DNA of 32,524 nt from Syntrophus sp. PtaU1.Bin005 (GCA_002067745.1 MVRU01000027.1:1-32524); one strand, 5' to 3'; numbered from the stretch's first letter, positions 22,886-31,444 are shown. Translations and numbers: made by a program. Notes: a model not told the origin generated them from the letters alone.

Positions 22886-23573
22886 GCAGACGAGGATCAT
22901 CAAGTCGCAGGACGTTTCTTATGTTTCCCAACCGACCGGCGGTGCGATGGATTTTATGCCACTGAGTGTAACGGGGAGGGATCCGGGGGAAGAGAAGAGG
23001 GGCTCCCCCGAGGAGACAAGGAAACGGGAAATAGAGACCATCCTTCAGCAGGCGAAGCAGCAGATGGACGAGGTCCGGAAGAGCGCCTACGAGCAGGGAT
23101 ATGCCGCCGCCATTTCGGAGGCGTCCGAGGCTCAAAAAAAGGAGATGCTGAGGGTGGAAAACACCCTGCAGGCCCTTGCAAAAGAGCTCGGAACCTTCAA
23201 GGAAAAAAGCCTTGAAACCGCGGAAAGGCAGGTGCTGGATCTGTGCTTTTCAATTGCCGAGATGGTTGTGCACAAGGAGATATCCACCGACCAGAGCGTA
23301 ATCCTCAACGTCTTAAGAGCGGCCTTTCGCAATATCGTCGAGAGGGAAAACATCAAGGTCAGGCTGAATCCAAGCGATTTCCAATATATGGTGCAAATAA
23401 AAAACGATTTCATAAACAGTATGGATGGCTTCAGGAATGTCTTCTTTGAAGAGGATGGAGCCATTGCACGGGGCGGGGCGATGATCGAAACCACTTCGGG
23501 GGACGTCGACGCCCGCATCAGCGAACAGCTCAACGAAATAAAGTCCGGGCTTCTGAATCTGCAGGCCCCGTGA
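22872..23573 (+). CDS. fliH: Flagellar export regulator FliH
   Basis: This protein of about 233 residues has a Glu/Gln-rich coiled coil (about 45-120, EIETILQQAKQQMDEVRKSA, AYEQGYAAAISEA) and a C-terminal domain (LDLCFSIAEMVVHKEISTDQ ... VRLNPSDFQYM ... GGAMIETTSGDVDARI) shared with V-type ATPase subunit E. It holds the FliI ATPase and guides it to the export gate. The start is uncertain among the clustered ATGs at 22863, 22872 and 22878; I chose 22872 because AAGGGG lies 11 bases upstream. All overlap the end of fliG. Confidence 0.85.
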   Translation: MSMYRQTRIIKSQDVSYVSQPTGGAMDFMPLSVTGRDPGEEKRGSPEETRKREIETILQQAKQQMDEVRKSAYEQGYAAAISEASEAQKKEMLRVENTLQALAKELGTFKEKSLETAERQVLDLCFSIAEMVVHKEISTDQSVILNVLRAAFRNIVERENIKVRLNPSDFQYMVQIKNDFINSMDGFRNVFFEEDGAIARGGAMIETTSGDVDARISEQLNEIKSGLLNLQAP

Positions 23574-23605
23574 CCATGCCCCCGTTCCCGTTGAGTACCT
23601 GAACC

Positions 23606-24958
23606 ATGCATCTTGAATCGACACAACGGACGCCCCGGAATCCCTGCCTGGATTTTTCCAGGTACAGGCGTGCTCTCGGCAGAATTTCGCCGATCAAAGT
23701 ATATGGCAAGGTGAGTGAAATTGTCGGCCTGGTTGTCGAGGGCAACGGCCCGGCGGCTTCCATCGGAGAGCTCTGCGCCCTCCTGCCCCCTGGACAGAAA
23801 CCGGTTATTGCCGAAGTCGTGGGGTTTAAAAAGGGCAAGGTGATCCTGATGCCGTTGGAAAACATCCAGGGGCTGGGGCCGGGATGCAACATCAAGTCCC
23901 TGGGCAGGAAGGCGGCAGTGAAAGTCGGAGAAAGCCTTCTGGGACGGGTGATCGACGGATCGGGAAGCCCGATCGACAACAAGGGTCCGATTGAGGCGGA
24001 AGAGGAGTATCCTCTGTATGCCGAACCCATCAACCCCCTCGTGCGGGGAAGAATCTCCGATCCCATCGATTTCGGCGTAAAGGTTCTCAATGGGATGTTC
24101 AGCTGCGGCAAGGGGCAGCGGATGGGGATTTTCGCCGGGTCAGGCGTCGGTAAAAGCGTCCTGATGGGGATGATCGCCCGTAATACCAATGCGGACATCA
24201 ACGTGATCGGCCTGATCGGCGAGAGGGGCAGGGAGGTCCGCGAGTTTCTCGAAAAGAACCTGGGGAAGGAGGGACTGGCCCGCTCCGTTGTTGTGGTGGC
24301 TGCATCGGATATGCACCCGCTCATCCGCATGCGGGCGGCTTATGTGGCAACGACCATATCGGAATACTTCCGGGACCAGGGCCGCAATGTCCTGCTGATG
24401 GTGGATTCCTTGACGCGGTTCGCCATGGCCCAGCGTGAAATAGGCCTGTCCGTAGGGGAGCCGCCCACCACGAAGGGGTATACCCCCTCCGTTTTCAGCC
24501 TCCTGCCCAAGCTCCTGGAGCGGGCGGGAAAGGTGGAAGACCGGGGAAGCATCACGGGGTTATACACGATCCTGGTCGAAGGAGATGACTTCAATGAGCC
24601 CATTTCCGACACGGCAAGGTCCATTCTGGACGGGCACATCTATCTCTCCCGGGATCTGGCCAGCAGAAACCATTACCCCTGCGTTGATGTTCTCAACAGC
24701 GTCAGCCGCGTGATGATCGACATCGTCACTGAAAAGCACAAGAAAGCGGCGAATCAGATCTTGAACATCCTGGCGACCTATAAAAAGGCTGAGGAACTGA
24801 TCAACATCGGCGCCTATGTTCATGGAAGCAATGCGGAGATCGATTACGCCATCCGCATGATCAATCCGGTCAATGCTTTCCTGAGGCAGGATATTCATGA
24901 GCGGTTTGATTTTGAAGAAACCACCGGGATGATGGAGAACCTCTTCGCGGCGGAATAG
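23606..24958 (+). CDS. fliI: Flagellum-specific ATPase FliI
   Basis: This 450-residue protein is an F1-beta-like ATPase with Walker A GSGVGKS (178-184), GERGREVREF and Walker B LLMVDSLTRFAMAQREI, and the family motif GEPPTTKGYTPSVFSLLPKL. It powers unfolding and release of substrates at the flagellar type III export gate with FliH and FliJ. Length is normal. The ATG at 23606 has no obvious ribosome binding site, so coupling to fliH (stop 32 bases upstream) is likely. Confidence 0.95.
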   Translation: MHLESTQRTPRNPCLDFSRYRRALGRISPIKVYGKVSEIVGLVVEGNGPAASIGELCALLPPGQKPVIAEVVGFKKGKVILMPLENIQGLGPGCNIKSLGRKAAVKVGESLLGRVIDGSGSPIDNKGPIEAEEEYPLYAEPINPLVRGRISDPIDFGVKVLNGMFSCGKGQRMGIFAGSGVGKSVLMGMIARNTNADINVIGLIGERGREVREFLEKNLGKEGLARSVVVVAASDMHPLIRMRAAYVATTISEYFRDQGRNVLLMVDSLTRFAMAQREIGLSVGEPPTTKGYTPSVFSLLPKLLERAGKVEDRGSITGLYTILVEGDDFNEPISDTARSILDGHIYLSRDLASRNHYPCVDVLNSVSRVMIDIVTEKHKKAANQILNILATYKKAEELINIGAYVHGSNAEIDYAIRMINPVNAFLRQDIHERFDFEETTGMMENLFAAE

Positions 24959-24965
24959 GGGTGTC

Positions 24966-25406
24966 ATGTTTAAATTCCCATTGCAGACGGTTCTGGAATA
25001 CCGGACGATTCTTGAAGAGAGGATGCTGATTCGCTTTTCTGAAGCGGTTCGCCGGATGGAAAAGGAGCAAAAACGTCTCGATGCGCTGGTTCAGAAAAGG
25101 GCAGACCTCGTCGGCACGCTGAAGGGCCTGCAGGAAAGCAGGACATCCGTGGAAAAAATCGCCATTCTGTTCAGGGGGATCGAAACGTTGCACGAAGAGG
25201 AAAAAGGGCAGAGGGGGATCCTTTCCGAGGCATCGGTCGAAGTCGAGGCAAAGCGCCAAGACCTTCTGGAGGCCGTCAAGAAGAGAAAAATGCTTGAAAC
25301 GCTGAGAGAAAAAAATCTGGAAGATTATGAGCGTTCCTTAGCGGACCTTGATCGCAAGGTCATGGATGAAATGGGAATTCTCCGGTTTGATGGAGCCGAG
25401 TCATGA
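24966..25406 (+). CDS. fliJ: Flagellar export protein FliJ
   Basis: This 146-residue protein is almost wholly coiled coil with many Lys, Glu and Arg residues, starting MFKFPLQTVLEYR as is typical for FliJ. FliJ is the stalk-like export chaperone that couples FliI to FlhA. AGGGG lies five bases before the ATG, and the stop overlaps the start of the next gene by four bases (ATGA). Sequence alone would be weak evidence, but the position after fliI makes it firm. Confidence 0.87.
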   Translation: MFKFPLQTVLEYRTILEERMLIRFSEAVRRMEKEQKRLDALVQKRADLVGTLKGLQESRTSVEKIAILFRGIETLHEEEKGQRGILSEASVEVEAKRQDLLEAVKKRKMLETLREKNLEDYERSLADLDRKVMDEMGILRFDGAES

Positions 25407-26002
25407 AAAAGGCCTTCTATATTCTTCAAGCCTTCATCCTTTTGGTTTTTCTTGTCAAGATTGCCACCGTCTGCGGCCTGGTGACGTTCATGGAGCTTCC
25501 GCACGGATCTGTGCTTTCTGAACGGAGCGCACTGGCGGAGCCAATGCGCCAGGGATCGTCGGAAGCGGCCGTCAGGGATGTCGTGGATGACGAACTGGCC
25601 CCGTCGAGAACTCTGTATACGGCTTTACAGGGCCGGCAAAGGGACCTGGACGGAAAGGAAAGCGCCCTCAAGGCCGAAGAGGCGAAGCTGCTGTCGTTGA
25701 AGAAAGAAATTGCTGAAAAAATAGACGTTCTGCTCAATCTTGAACAGAAGCTCAATTCCACCATTACGGCCAACAAGGAAGCAGAGGCCAAGCGGTACAA
25801 GGACTTGGCCAGAGTGTATGAGGCGACCCCTCCGGCGAAGGCGGGGGCCATGCTCGAAAAGCTGGACCTCAAAACGGCGGCTGGGATCACCATGCACATG
25901 AAGCGTGACAAAGCCGGTGTCATCTGGGGTTTCCTGAATCCGCAGAGGGGGGTGGAGATTACCAGGGAAATCACCATGGCCACGCAGAAGGCTCCGGAAT
26001 GA
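25403..26002 (+). CDS. MotE-like flagellar protein (MgtE N-domain family)
   Basis: This 199-residue protein has an N-terminal transmembrane helix (about 5-29, YILQAFILLVFLVKIATVCG), a long coiled coil (about 75-130) and a C-terminal segment (KDLARVYEATPPAKAGAMLE ... MHMKRDKAGVIWGFLNPQRG) that fits the MgtE N-terminal fold of MotE-type proteins. MotE is a periplasmic chaperone for the stator or motor in some bacteria. It overlaps fliJ by ATGA and is the last gene of the block. The usual continuation (fliK, flgD, flgE, fliM and so on) is not found in this window. Confidence 0.75.
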   Translation: MKKAFYILQAFILLVFLVKIATVCGLVTFMELPHGSVLSERSALAEPMRQGSSEAAVRDVVDDELAPSRTLYTALQGRQRDLDGKESALKAEEAKLLSLKKEIAEKIDVLLNLEQKLNSTITANKEAEAKRYKDLARVYEATPPAKAGAMLEKLDLKTAAGITMHMKRDKAGVIWGFLNPQRGVEITREITMATQKAPE

Positions 26003-26236
26003 CCCTTGCGGAAATTGTCGTACAACCGCCCCGGCCGCGTCAGGGGGCGCTACCATCCAACCGGGAAGCCTCGGACCGCCTCTCCTGGTCCGAGCCCCTA
26101 TCCAAAAGGCCCATGCCCCTCCCCGCGTCTCTTCTTGAATCAATCCCTGGAAACCCCTCGATCCGCCTGTGAAATCGGAAAATCTGTTCAAATCCGTCGA
26201 ACGCTTCTGATGCTGGAAGGAGATTTTCGGCCGGCC
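26003..26236. other. Gap after the flagellar block with no gene
   Basis: About 230 bases without a supported gene. Frames on both strands lack ribosome binding sites and are Arg/Pro/Ser-rich. It contains the hairpin at 26070-26094 and leads to the alr promoter. Confidence 0.5.
26070..26094 (+). terminator. Perfect 8-bp hairpin after the flagellar operon
   Basis: CTCGGACC (26070-26077) and GGTCCGAG (26087-26094) are perfectly complementary, with a 9-base loop. It lies 68 bases past the motE-like stop. It has no T-run after it (CCCCTA follows), so it is either an imperfect terminator or a 3' RNA-stabilising structure. Confidence 0.4.
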
Positions 26237-26264
26237 TTGACATTCGGGGGAGGTTTGATATCAT
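26237..26264 (+). promoter_or_regulatory. Sigma-70 promoter of alr
   Basis: TTGACA (perfect -35, 26237-26242) and TATCAT (5 of 6, 26259-26264) are 16 bp apart. Transcription would start near 26271, about 42 bases before the alr ATG. This separates alr and ddl from the sigma-54-driven flagellar block. Confidence 0.65.
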
Positions 26265-26312
26265 CAGGCCGTTTTTACCCAATCTGAAAAAGTATTCTAC
26301 TTCGCGGAATTT

Positions 26313-28283
26313 ATGTCTTTTGCTGGCGATTTGTCATATCGGAGCTGGGTCGAAGTGGACCTGGACAGCTTTACACGGAACTGGTCGGAACTGCGGCGGC
26401 TTGTCGGGCCTTCGGTCAAGATCCTTCAGGTGGTCAAGGCGGATGCTTACGGCCATGGCGCCATCGAGATCTCCCATACGGCGCTGAAGAACGGAGCCGC
26501 CTGCCTCGGTGTGGCCAATGCCGACGAAGGCGTACAGCTCCGGGTCAGCGGGATTACCGCCCCGATCATCATTTTGAGCCCGTCCACGAAGGGGGAGATC
26601 CGCGAGATCATCAAATACGGATTGACCCCGTCTCTGTCGGATCTTATGTTTGCCGGGGAATTCCAGCGCCACCTTGAAGAGGCGGGCGTGACGGCGCCCG
26701 TTCATATCGAGATCGACACGGGAATGGGCCGGGGCGGCATCCTCTGGAACGAAGCCCCCGCCCTGATCAGGAAAATTCTCGCGTTCCCGAATATCGTGGT
26801 TGAGGGCCTCTTTTCCCATTTTGCCTCCAGCGAGATCTGCGTCAATTTCAACGAACAGCAGGGGACGCTTTTCCTCGCGCTGGTCGAGAAGCTGTCCGCG
26901 GAGGGGATTTCGATCCCGATCAAGCATATGGCCAACAGCGGTGCGATTCTCAATTACCCGCGGTTTTTTCTGGATATGGTGCGTCCCGGCCTTATGTCCT
27001 ACGGGATTCATCCGGCGACCCAAACGGAGGGGAAAGCCGACCTCTGTCCCGTCATGAGCTTCAAGACCCGGGTGATTCTCCTCAAGGAATTTCCCAAAGG
27101 GGCGGGGATCGGCTATAACCGGACCTACATAACGGATCGCCCGTCCCGGATTGCCACCCTTCCCGTAGGGTATGGCGACGGATACGGAATCATCCTGTCC
27201 AATCAGGGCGAGGTGCTGATTCGGGGGAAGCGTGTGCCTGTCGTCGGAAGGGTTTCCATGGACATGGTCACCATCGATGTGAGCTCTCTTCCCGATTGCC
27301 GGATCGGCGATGAAGCGGTTCTCATGGGGCGGCAGGGCGGTGAGGAAATTTCCGCCAACGACATCGCTTCGCGAATCGGGACCATCAGTTACGATATTCT
27401 CTGTACTCTGGGCAAGCGGGCCCCCCGGATTTTTGTGCAGCAGGGCCGAGCCGAAGCCGTCGAACCGCGGCTGCGAAGGATCTTCATCCCCCAGGAAGAG
27501 CGGTCCCTGGCGAGGATCGACGGGATGATCCGCCAGTGCTTCCAGGTCAGGGCGCGAAGCGAAGAACTGGGTGACGCCATTTTTTACGAAATGTTTGAGG
27601 CGCTCTTCGGAAAAAATGACCGGCCGTTGGAGCTGCGGACGAATTTTCGCTATGATATCACCTTATCCGAACCCGGGGGTGAACAGGCCGGGGAAACGGG
27701 GCCGGCAGCCGACGGGTTCCGCGTGACGACCCATATCGAATATACCAAGGTCTTCCGGAATCCCGTCTTTCTCATCGGCTGCGCTCTGGATAACGGTCAG
27801 CTCTCCGCTTTTTTTGATGATCCGCTCTGTGAATATCGATGGCTGCTTCAGGATGGCGGCTCCGGAGACGCGGATAAGGATTTCAGGGTGAACCGGGTGC
27901 GGATCGACGAGGAGGACATTCCGGTCATCCGAAGGGAGAGCACAAACCGCGGCTATGAAGTCTGGTGCGGCGGCGAGCATCTCAAGGAAAGGCTCGGTCA
28001 GCAGGTCAGAGTGGAACTGGAGGTTGTCACCCGCTCATCACGGGGCTGCAGGTTCTTCCCCGTCTATCTTGTTTACCCCACGCGCGGCCTGGAGATTAAC
28101 TTCCGCTATGAAGGGACGCCCGTTTCCACCGTCCAGGAAATCTGCTTTTTCGCCGGAAAGCACCCCTATCCCGAAATTATCCGGGATCCTGGACGTTGCG
28201 TTTCGCTGCGAATTCGTGATGGTGAATGGATCTTCCCCAACAGCGGGGTGACCTTTCTCTGGGACTATGATCCATCGAAGTAG
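26313..28283 (+). CDS. alr: Alanine racemase with an unrecognised C-terminal domain
   Basis: This 656-residue protein is far longer than the usual 360-390 of alanine racemase. Residues about 8-375 form a complete enzyme: PLP Lys42 in VVKADAYGHG, HIEIDTGMGRGG, the M-A-N-S-G motif, Tyr268 in GIGYNRTY as second base, and GRVSMDMVTIDVS. It interconverts L- and D-alanine for peptidoglycan. After a linker (about 380-400) comes a second region of about 250 residues that I cannot assign. It is rich in predicted beta strands (for example VTTHIEYTKVFRNPVFLIGC and RVELEVVTRSSRGCRFFPVY) with no transmembrane segment or recognised catalytic motif. The frame is open and uninterrupted, so the fusion looks real. 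The gene stands 101 bp before the ligase that uses its product. Confidence 0.88.
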   Translation: MSFAGDLSYRSWVEVDLDSFTRNWSELRRLVGPSVKILQVVKADAYGHGAIEISHTALKNGAACLGVANADEGVQLRVSGITAPIIILSPSTKGEIREIIKYGLTPSLSDLMFAGEFQRHLEEAGVTAPVHIEIDTGMGRGGILWNEAPALIRKILAFPNIVVEGLFSHFASSEICVNFNEQQGTLFLALVEKLSAEGISIPIKHMANSGAILNYPRFFLDMVRPGLMSYGIHPATQTEGKADLCPVMSFKTRVILLKEFPKGAGIGYNRTYITDRPSRIATLPVGYGDGYGIILSNQGEVLIRGKRVPVVGRVSMDMVTIDVSSLPDCRIGDEAVLMGRQGGEEISANDIASRIGTISYDILCTLGKRAPRIFVQQGRAEAVEPRLRRIFIPQEERSLARIDGMIRQCFQVRARSEELGDAIFYEMFEALFGKNDRPLELRTNFRYDITLSEPGGEQAGETGPAADGFRVTTHIEYTKVFRNPVFLIGCALDNGQLSAFFDDPLCEYRWLLQDGGSGDADKDFRVNRVRIDEEDIPVIRRESTNRGYEVWCGGEHLKERLGQQVRVELEVVTRSSRGCRFFPVYLVYPTRGLEINFRYEGTPVSTVQEICFFAGKHPYPEIIRDPGRCVSLRIRDGEWIFPNSGVTFLWDYDPSK

Positions 28284-28402
28284 GCTGAACACGCATCAAC
28301 AGGGTTCCGGTTCAGGCAGGAAGAACGCTTCAGCGCGGAAGGGCGGATCAGTTTGAACAGCACGGCACCAAGAATATCTCCGGAATGAAGAGAGGCGCTT
28401 AC

Positions 28403-29398
28403 ATGGAAAAGAAAACGGTGGGGTTGTTTTTCGGCGGGTTGAGCAACGAGGCTGACATATCCGTCATCTCGGCAAAAAATATCATCAAGGCCTTTGATTA
28501 CAGCAAATACAACCTGGTTCTGGTTTACTGGCACAAAAACAACAAATTCTACGTGCTGGAAGACGCCGAGGAAGCAGGTCATCCTTCGGAAGAGCAGGAA
28601 ATAACCATGGGCGATTTTTCAAGGCTCTTTGATGTCGCCCTGCCGATCACCCATGGCAAATACGGGGAAGACGGGGCATTGCAGGGGCTCTTTGAAATCC
28701 AGAAGGTGCCCTATTGTGGATGCCGGGTTTTGAGCTCGAGCTTATGCATGGACAAGGCTGTCTTTAAAACGTTTCTGATCGGCCATGGTATTAGCCAGGT
28801 CCCTTTCGACTTTATGGATCTGCGGGGCAGGAAAAAGAGCGATGTCGATCAGTGGGTGGAAAAAATCAAGGGCAGTTTTGAATTGCCGGTTTATATCAAG
28901 CCGTCCAATTCCGGTTCGTCCGTTGGAATTACGAAAGTAACCGATTTTAACGAGTTGAAAAAAGCCGTCAGGGAGGCCGCCCGGCACGACGATAAAATCC
29001 TGGCCGAGCAGGGGCTTGTAAATCCGAGGGAAATTGAAGTGGCCGTGCTGGGCAATGATGAATTGATCATTTCCGAGCCGGGAGAGCTTTTCCTGGGCGG
29101 GGCCTTCTATGATTTCGATGAAAAATACAAGAAAAACAGAACCCGGGTCGCCATTCCGGCCGATCTTGAGGCTGGCGCCAGGGATGAAATCAAAAGCACA
29201 ACGGAGAAGGTTTACCATCTGTGCGACTGCAAAGGCTTTGCCCGCGTAGATTACCTCCTGTGCGACGGCAGGATTTATCTGAACGAGATCAATACGCTGC
29301 CCGGTTTCACCGATATTTCCATGTTTCCGATGCTGATGAAACGTTCGGGCATCAGCTATAAAAACCTGATATCCAGAATTCTGAAGTTGGCGCTCTGA
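28403..29398 (+). CDS. ddl: D-alanine--D-alanine ligase
   Basis: This 331-residue ATP-grasp ligase joins two D-alanines for peptidoglycan. It shows the N-terminal GLFFGGLSNEADISVISA, HGKYGEDGALQGLFE, the ATP-binding YIKPSNSGSSVGITKV, and the metal site EINTLPGFTDISMFP. The omega-loop has Tyr in GGAFYDFDEKY, as in D-Ala-D-Ala ligases, whereas vancomycin-type D-Ala-D-Lac ligases have His there. The usual Ser-x-Glu-His motif reads SNEAD, a small deviation at the first binding site. The ATG at 28403 has AGAGG six bases upstream, better than the in-frame ATG at 28385. It follows the racemase fusion, forming a D-alanine supply pair. Confidence 0.92.
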   Translation: MEKKTVGLFFGGLSNEADISVISAKNIIKAFDYSKYNLVLVYWHKNNKFYVLEDAEEAGHPSEEQEITMGDFSRLFDVALPITHGKYGEDGALQGLFEIQKVPYCGCRVLSSSLCMDKAVFKTFLIGHGISQVPFDFMDLRGRKKSDVDQWVEKIKGSFELPVYIKPSNSGSSVGITKVTDFNELKKAVREAARHDDKILAEQGLVNPREIEVAVLGNDELIISEPGELFLGGAFYDFDEKYKKNRTRVAIPADLEAGARDEIKSTTEKVYHLCDCKGFARVDYLLCDGRIYLNEINTLPGFTDISMFPMLMKRSGISYKNLISRILKLAL

Positions 29399-29527
29399 TC
29401 ATTGTTCCGTGGAAGAAAAATTGCGCTTTGACACCGGGAACGCATCGCATGTTGCTTCCGGATATGACTTCAGAATCTTTTCTGTCAAGGGACCGGATAA
29501 AAGAAGCGAAATCTCTTCATCGACATA

Positions 29528-29555
29528 TTGACAATTTGAAATTTATGCTTATAAT
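29528..29555 (+). promoter_or_regulatory. Consensus sigma-70 promoter before the HExxH gene
   Basis: TTGACA (29528-29533) and TATAAT (29550-29555) are both perfect and are 16 bp apart. The start site should be near 29562, about 36 bases before the gene. This is the strongest housekeeping promoter seen in the window. Confidence 0.75.
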
Positions 29556-29597
29556 TTGACGGAATTTATATGTTGCATCAGGGAGTTAAGGGATATC

Positions 29598-30131
29598 ATG
29601 AGGGACCGGTTTTTCAATCCGTCGCAGATGTCTCTGGCGAAAGCCGCTTTTGACCACGCGGAACAGCTCGTGGCGAATTACTACCGGTTCGGGCGCCGGG
29701 CATTTCAGGCGTACCGCTATGATATCCGGACCTTGGCCGAGCTGGAAACCCATGAGATTCAGGATGGGGCCTTTGCCCACCTCTGTCGGTATCGCTATGA
29801 AAAGAAGAGGTTTCCGGATGTCTCGCGAAGTTTTCACTTTTATCGCGTCTGCCTTCAGGACAACCGGATCCTGGATGCCGTCGAACGGGCAAACTCCTTT
29901 ATCAAGTTCGCGCCCCTGATGCTGTATATTGCGGCGCACGAACTGGTTCATGTCATCCGCTTCGATGAAGGCCTTTTTGATTTCGAGGCGCCCCAGGAAG
30001 AAAAGATCCGGGAGGAGGAAATCGTCCATTCCATCACCCGACAGATCATGCAGCCGGTTGTGCATCATGATCTCGGCCTCGTCCTTGATTGTTTCAGCAG
30101 CCAGTACCAGATTGGAGATTTATACAATTAA
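29598..30131 (+). CDS. Hypothetical HExxH (metallopeptidase-like) protein
   Basis: I do not recognise a named family for this 177-residue soluble protein. A helix near residues 122-130 reads AAHELVHVIRF, a classical HExxH zinc motif, followed by a Glu-rich EEKIREEEIVHS about 25 residues later that could supply the third ligand. This is the layout of small zincin metallopeptidases. The first half is rich in aromatic and basic residues. The ATG at 29598 has AAGGG seven bases upstream; an earlier TTG lies next to the predicted promoter and is unlikely. It is followed 25 bases later by a FmdB-type gene and probably shares its transcript. Confidence 0.65.
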   Translation: MRDRFFNPSQMSLAKAAFDHAEQLVANYYRFGRRAFQAYRYDIRTLAELETHEIQDGAFAHLCRYRYEKKRFPDVSRSFHFYRVCLQDNRILDAVERANSFIKFAPLMLYIAAHELVHVIRFDEGLFDFEAPQEEKIREEEIVHSITRQIMQPVVHHDLGLVLDCFSSQYQIGDLYN

Positions 30132-30156
30132 GTTATAATACATGGAGGTTTAGGGT

Positions 30157-30453
30157 ATGCCGATTTATGAGTACAAATGCCGGAAATGCGGGAGAGAATT
30201 TGAAGTCTTTCAGAAAATCACCGAAGCGCCGGTACAGCAGTGCCAATACTGCCAGGGAAGTGTGGAAAAAATGATTTCCCTTTCTTCCTTTCACCTGACC
30301 GGCTCGGGATGGTATGTAACGGATTACGGCGGAAAGAAGTCTTGTGCTCTGGAATCCAGGCAGAAAGAGTCGACCGGCAGCTCGTCCAGTGACACAGCGA
30401 CCTGCAGCGGCGGCGATTCATCCTGCTGCGCCGGCTGCAAAGCCGCCGAATAG
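30157..30453 (+). CDS. FmdB-family zinc ribbon protein
   Basis: This 98-residue protein begins MPIYEYKCRKCGREFEVFQK with a second CQYC pair, giving the four-Cys zinc ribbon of the FmdB family (putative regulators, first noted near formamidase genes). A Ser/Thr/Asp-rich tail ends in an extra Cys cluster (DSSCCAGCKAAE), which many family members carry. GGAGG lies nine bases before the ATG. A strong terminator lies 42 bases after the stop. Confidence 0.85.
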   Translation: MPIYEYKCRKCGREFEVFQKITEAPVQQCQYCQGSVEKMISLSSFHLTGSGWYVTDYGGKKSCALESRQKESTGSSSSDTATCSGGDSSCCAGCKAAE

Positions 30454-30487
30454 AAGGCCGCGCGAGAAATCTTCGCGTCTCCAAGTG

Positions 30488-30528
30488 AAAAAAAAGCATC
30501 TAATCCTGAGAGATTAGATGCTTTTTTT
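30488..30528. terminator. Bidirectional rho-independent terminator
   Basis: Arms GCATCTAATC (30496-30505) and GATTAGATGC (30512-30521) are a perfect 10-bp stem with a 6-base loop. Eight A residues precede it and seven T residues follow, so it works on both strands. It ends the fmdB-type transcript on the plus strand and the PEP-CTERM transcript on the minus strand. Confidence 0.93.
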
Positions 30529-30580
30529 GTGGATTGACCGGCTCGATCGAAAAGCCTCCAATTCGAGGCATGTACACTGT

Positions 30581-31318
30581 TTAGCGGGTCATTTTCCTCT
30601 TCAGGATTGCGAGACCTGCGAGACCGGGTCCGAAAAGAAGGAGCGCGCCGGGAAGAGGCACAGGTGCCGCCGTTTCCGTGATCGTCAGCTCCACGCCTGC
30701 CACGGAACCCCAGTTTTGACCTCGGGACTCAACGACATAAAGGCTCACAACATCGTCTTTATCGACCGCCAGGTCATTGAGGGCCTGGCCGGCTACCAGG
30801 GCATCCAGGAACGTCAGGGCATTCGCTTCGCCATTGTGGCTTGCATGGCTGATCGTTCCTGTCGCAAGAAGGGTGCTGCCGAGGTAGAGGGAAAAGTCGT
30901 TGCTCCTGGACACGCCCGCGTGGTCATACCAGATGCACCCGGAAAGGCTGATGGTCCCTGCTTCGGGTGCGGTCCATGTGAGGATGGACTCACCGTATGT
31001 TCCACCATTGGAGCTGTCCCAACTGTGCGTGTAGATGTTGTTGTCCGTCCCCTGCCACCACGCAGGCAGGAAATTGCCCCAGGAATTTCCCATGGCAAAG
31101 AAATCCATTCCAGCCGTCATGGGGCTTCCCGTGCCCACCTGATGCTGAAGAAGTTCGGAACCTTTCCATACCGCCCAGGTTCCATTGGGGTTGTCGATTT
31201 TGCTCCAATCGGTTGCCAGATCATAGGTTGTGGCGCACAGAGCGATCGACGGCGCCAGAAGTAAGGTCAGGAGCAAAACAAGTGCAAAGAATTTTCGTAA
31301 ACCAAGCCGTCTCATCAT
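30581..31318 (-). CDS. Secreted PEP-CTERM-type protein
   Basis: This 245-residue protein has a signal peptide (RKFFALVLLLTLLLAPSIALC) and a C-terminal sorting signal: VPLPGALLLFGPGLAGLAIL followed by the basic KRKMTR. This is the VPLP variant of the PEP-CTERM tripartite signal read by exosortase. The mature part is Trp/Gly/Ser-rich with a beta-sandwich look (TWTAPEAGTISLSGCIWYDH), similar to many extracellular PEP-CTERM proteins. GGGAGG precedes the double ATG. No exosortase is in the window. It lies downstream of selD on the same strand, with 139 bp between them. Confidence 0.8.
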   Translation of the reverse strand: MMRRLGLRKFFALVLLLTLLLAPSIALCATTYDLATDWSKIDNPNGTWAVWKGSELLQHQVGTGSPMTAGMDFFAMGNSWGNFLPAWWQGTDNNIYTHSWDSSNGGTYGESILTWTAPEAGTISLSGCIWYDHAGVSRSNDFSLYLGSTLLATGTISHASHNGEANALTFLDALVAGQALNDLAVDKDDVVSLYVVESRGQNWGSVAGVELTITETAAPVPLPGALLLFGPGLAGLAILKRKMTR

Positions 31319-31444
31319 TCATCCTCCCTGTTTTTTGACTTCAAAAATGATGACGAACTACACACCCATATCGCGAATTAATCAATACCTGAAAAACCGT
31401 ATTTTGGGGTGCGGATTTGGCTTACAGGGAGACCCGATTGGCTG

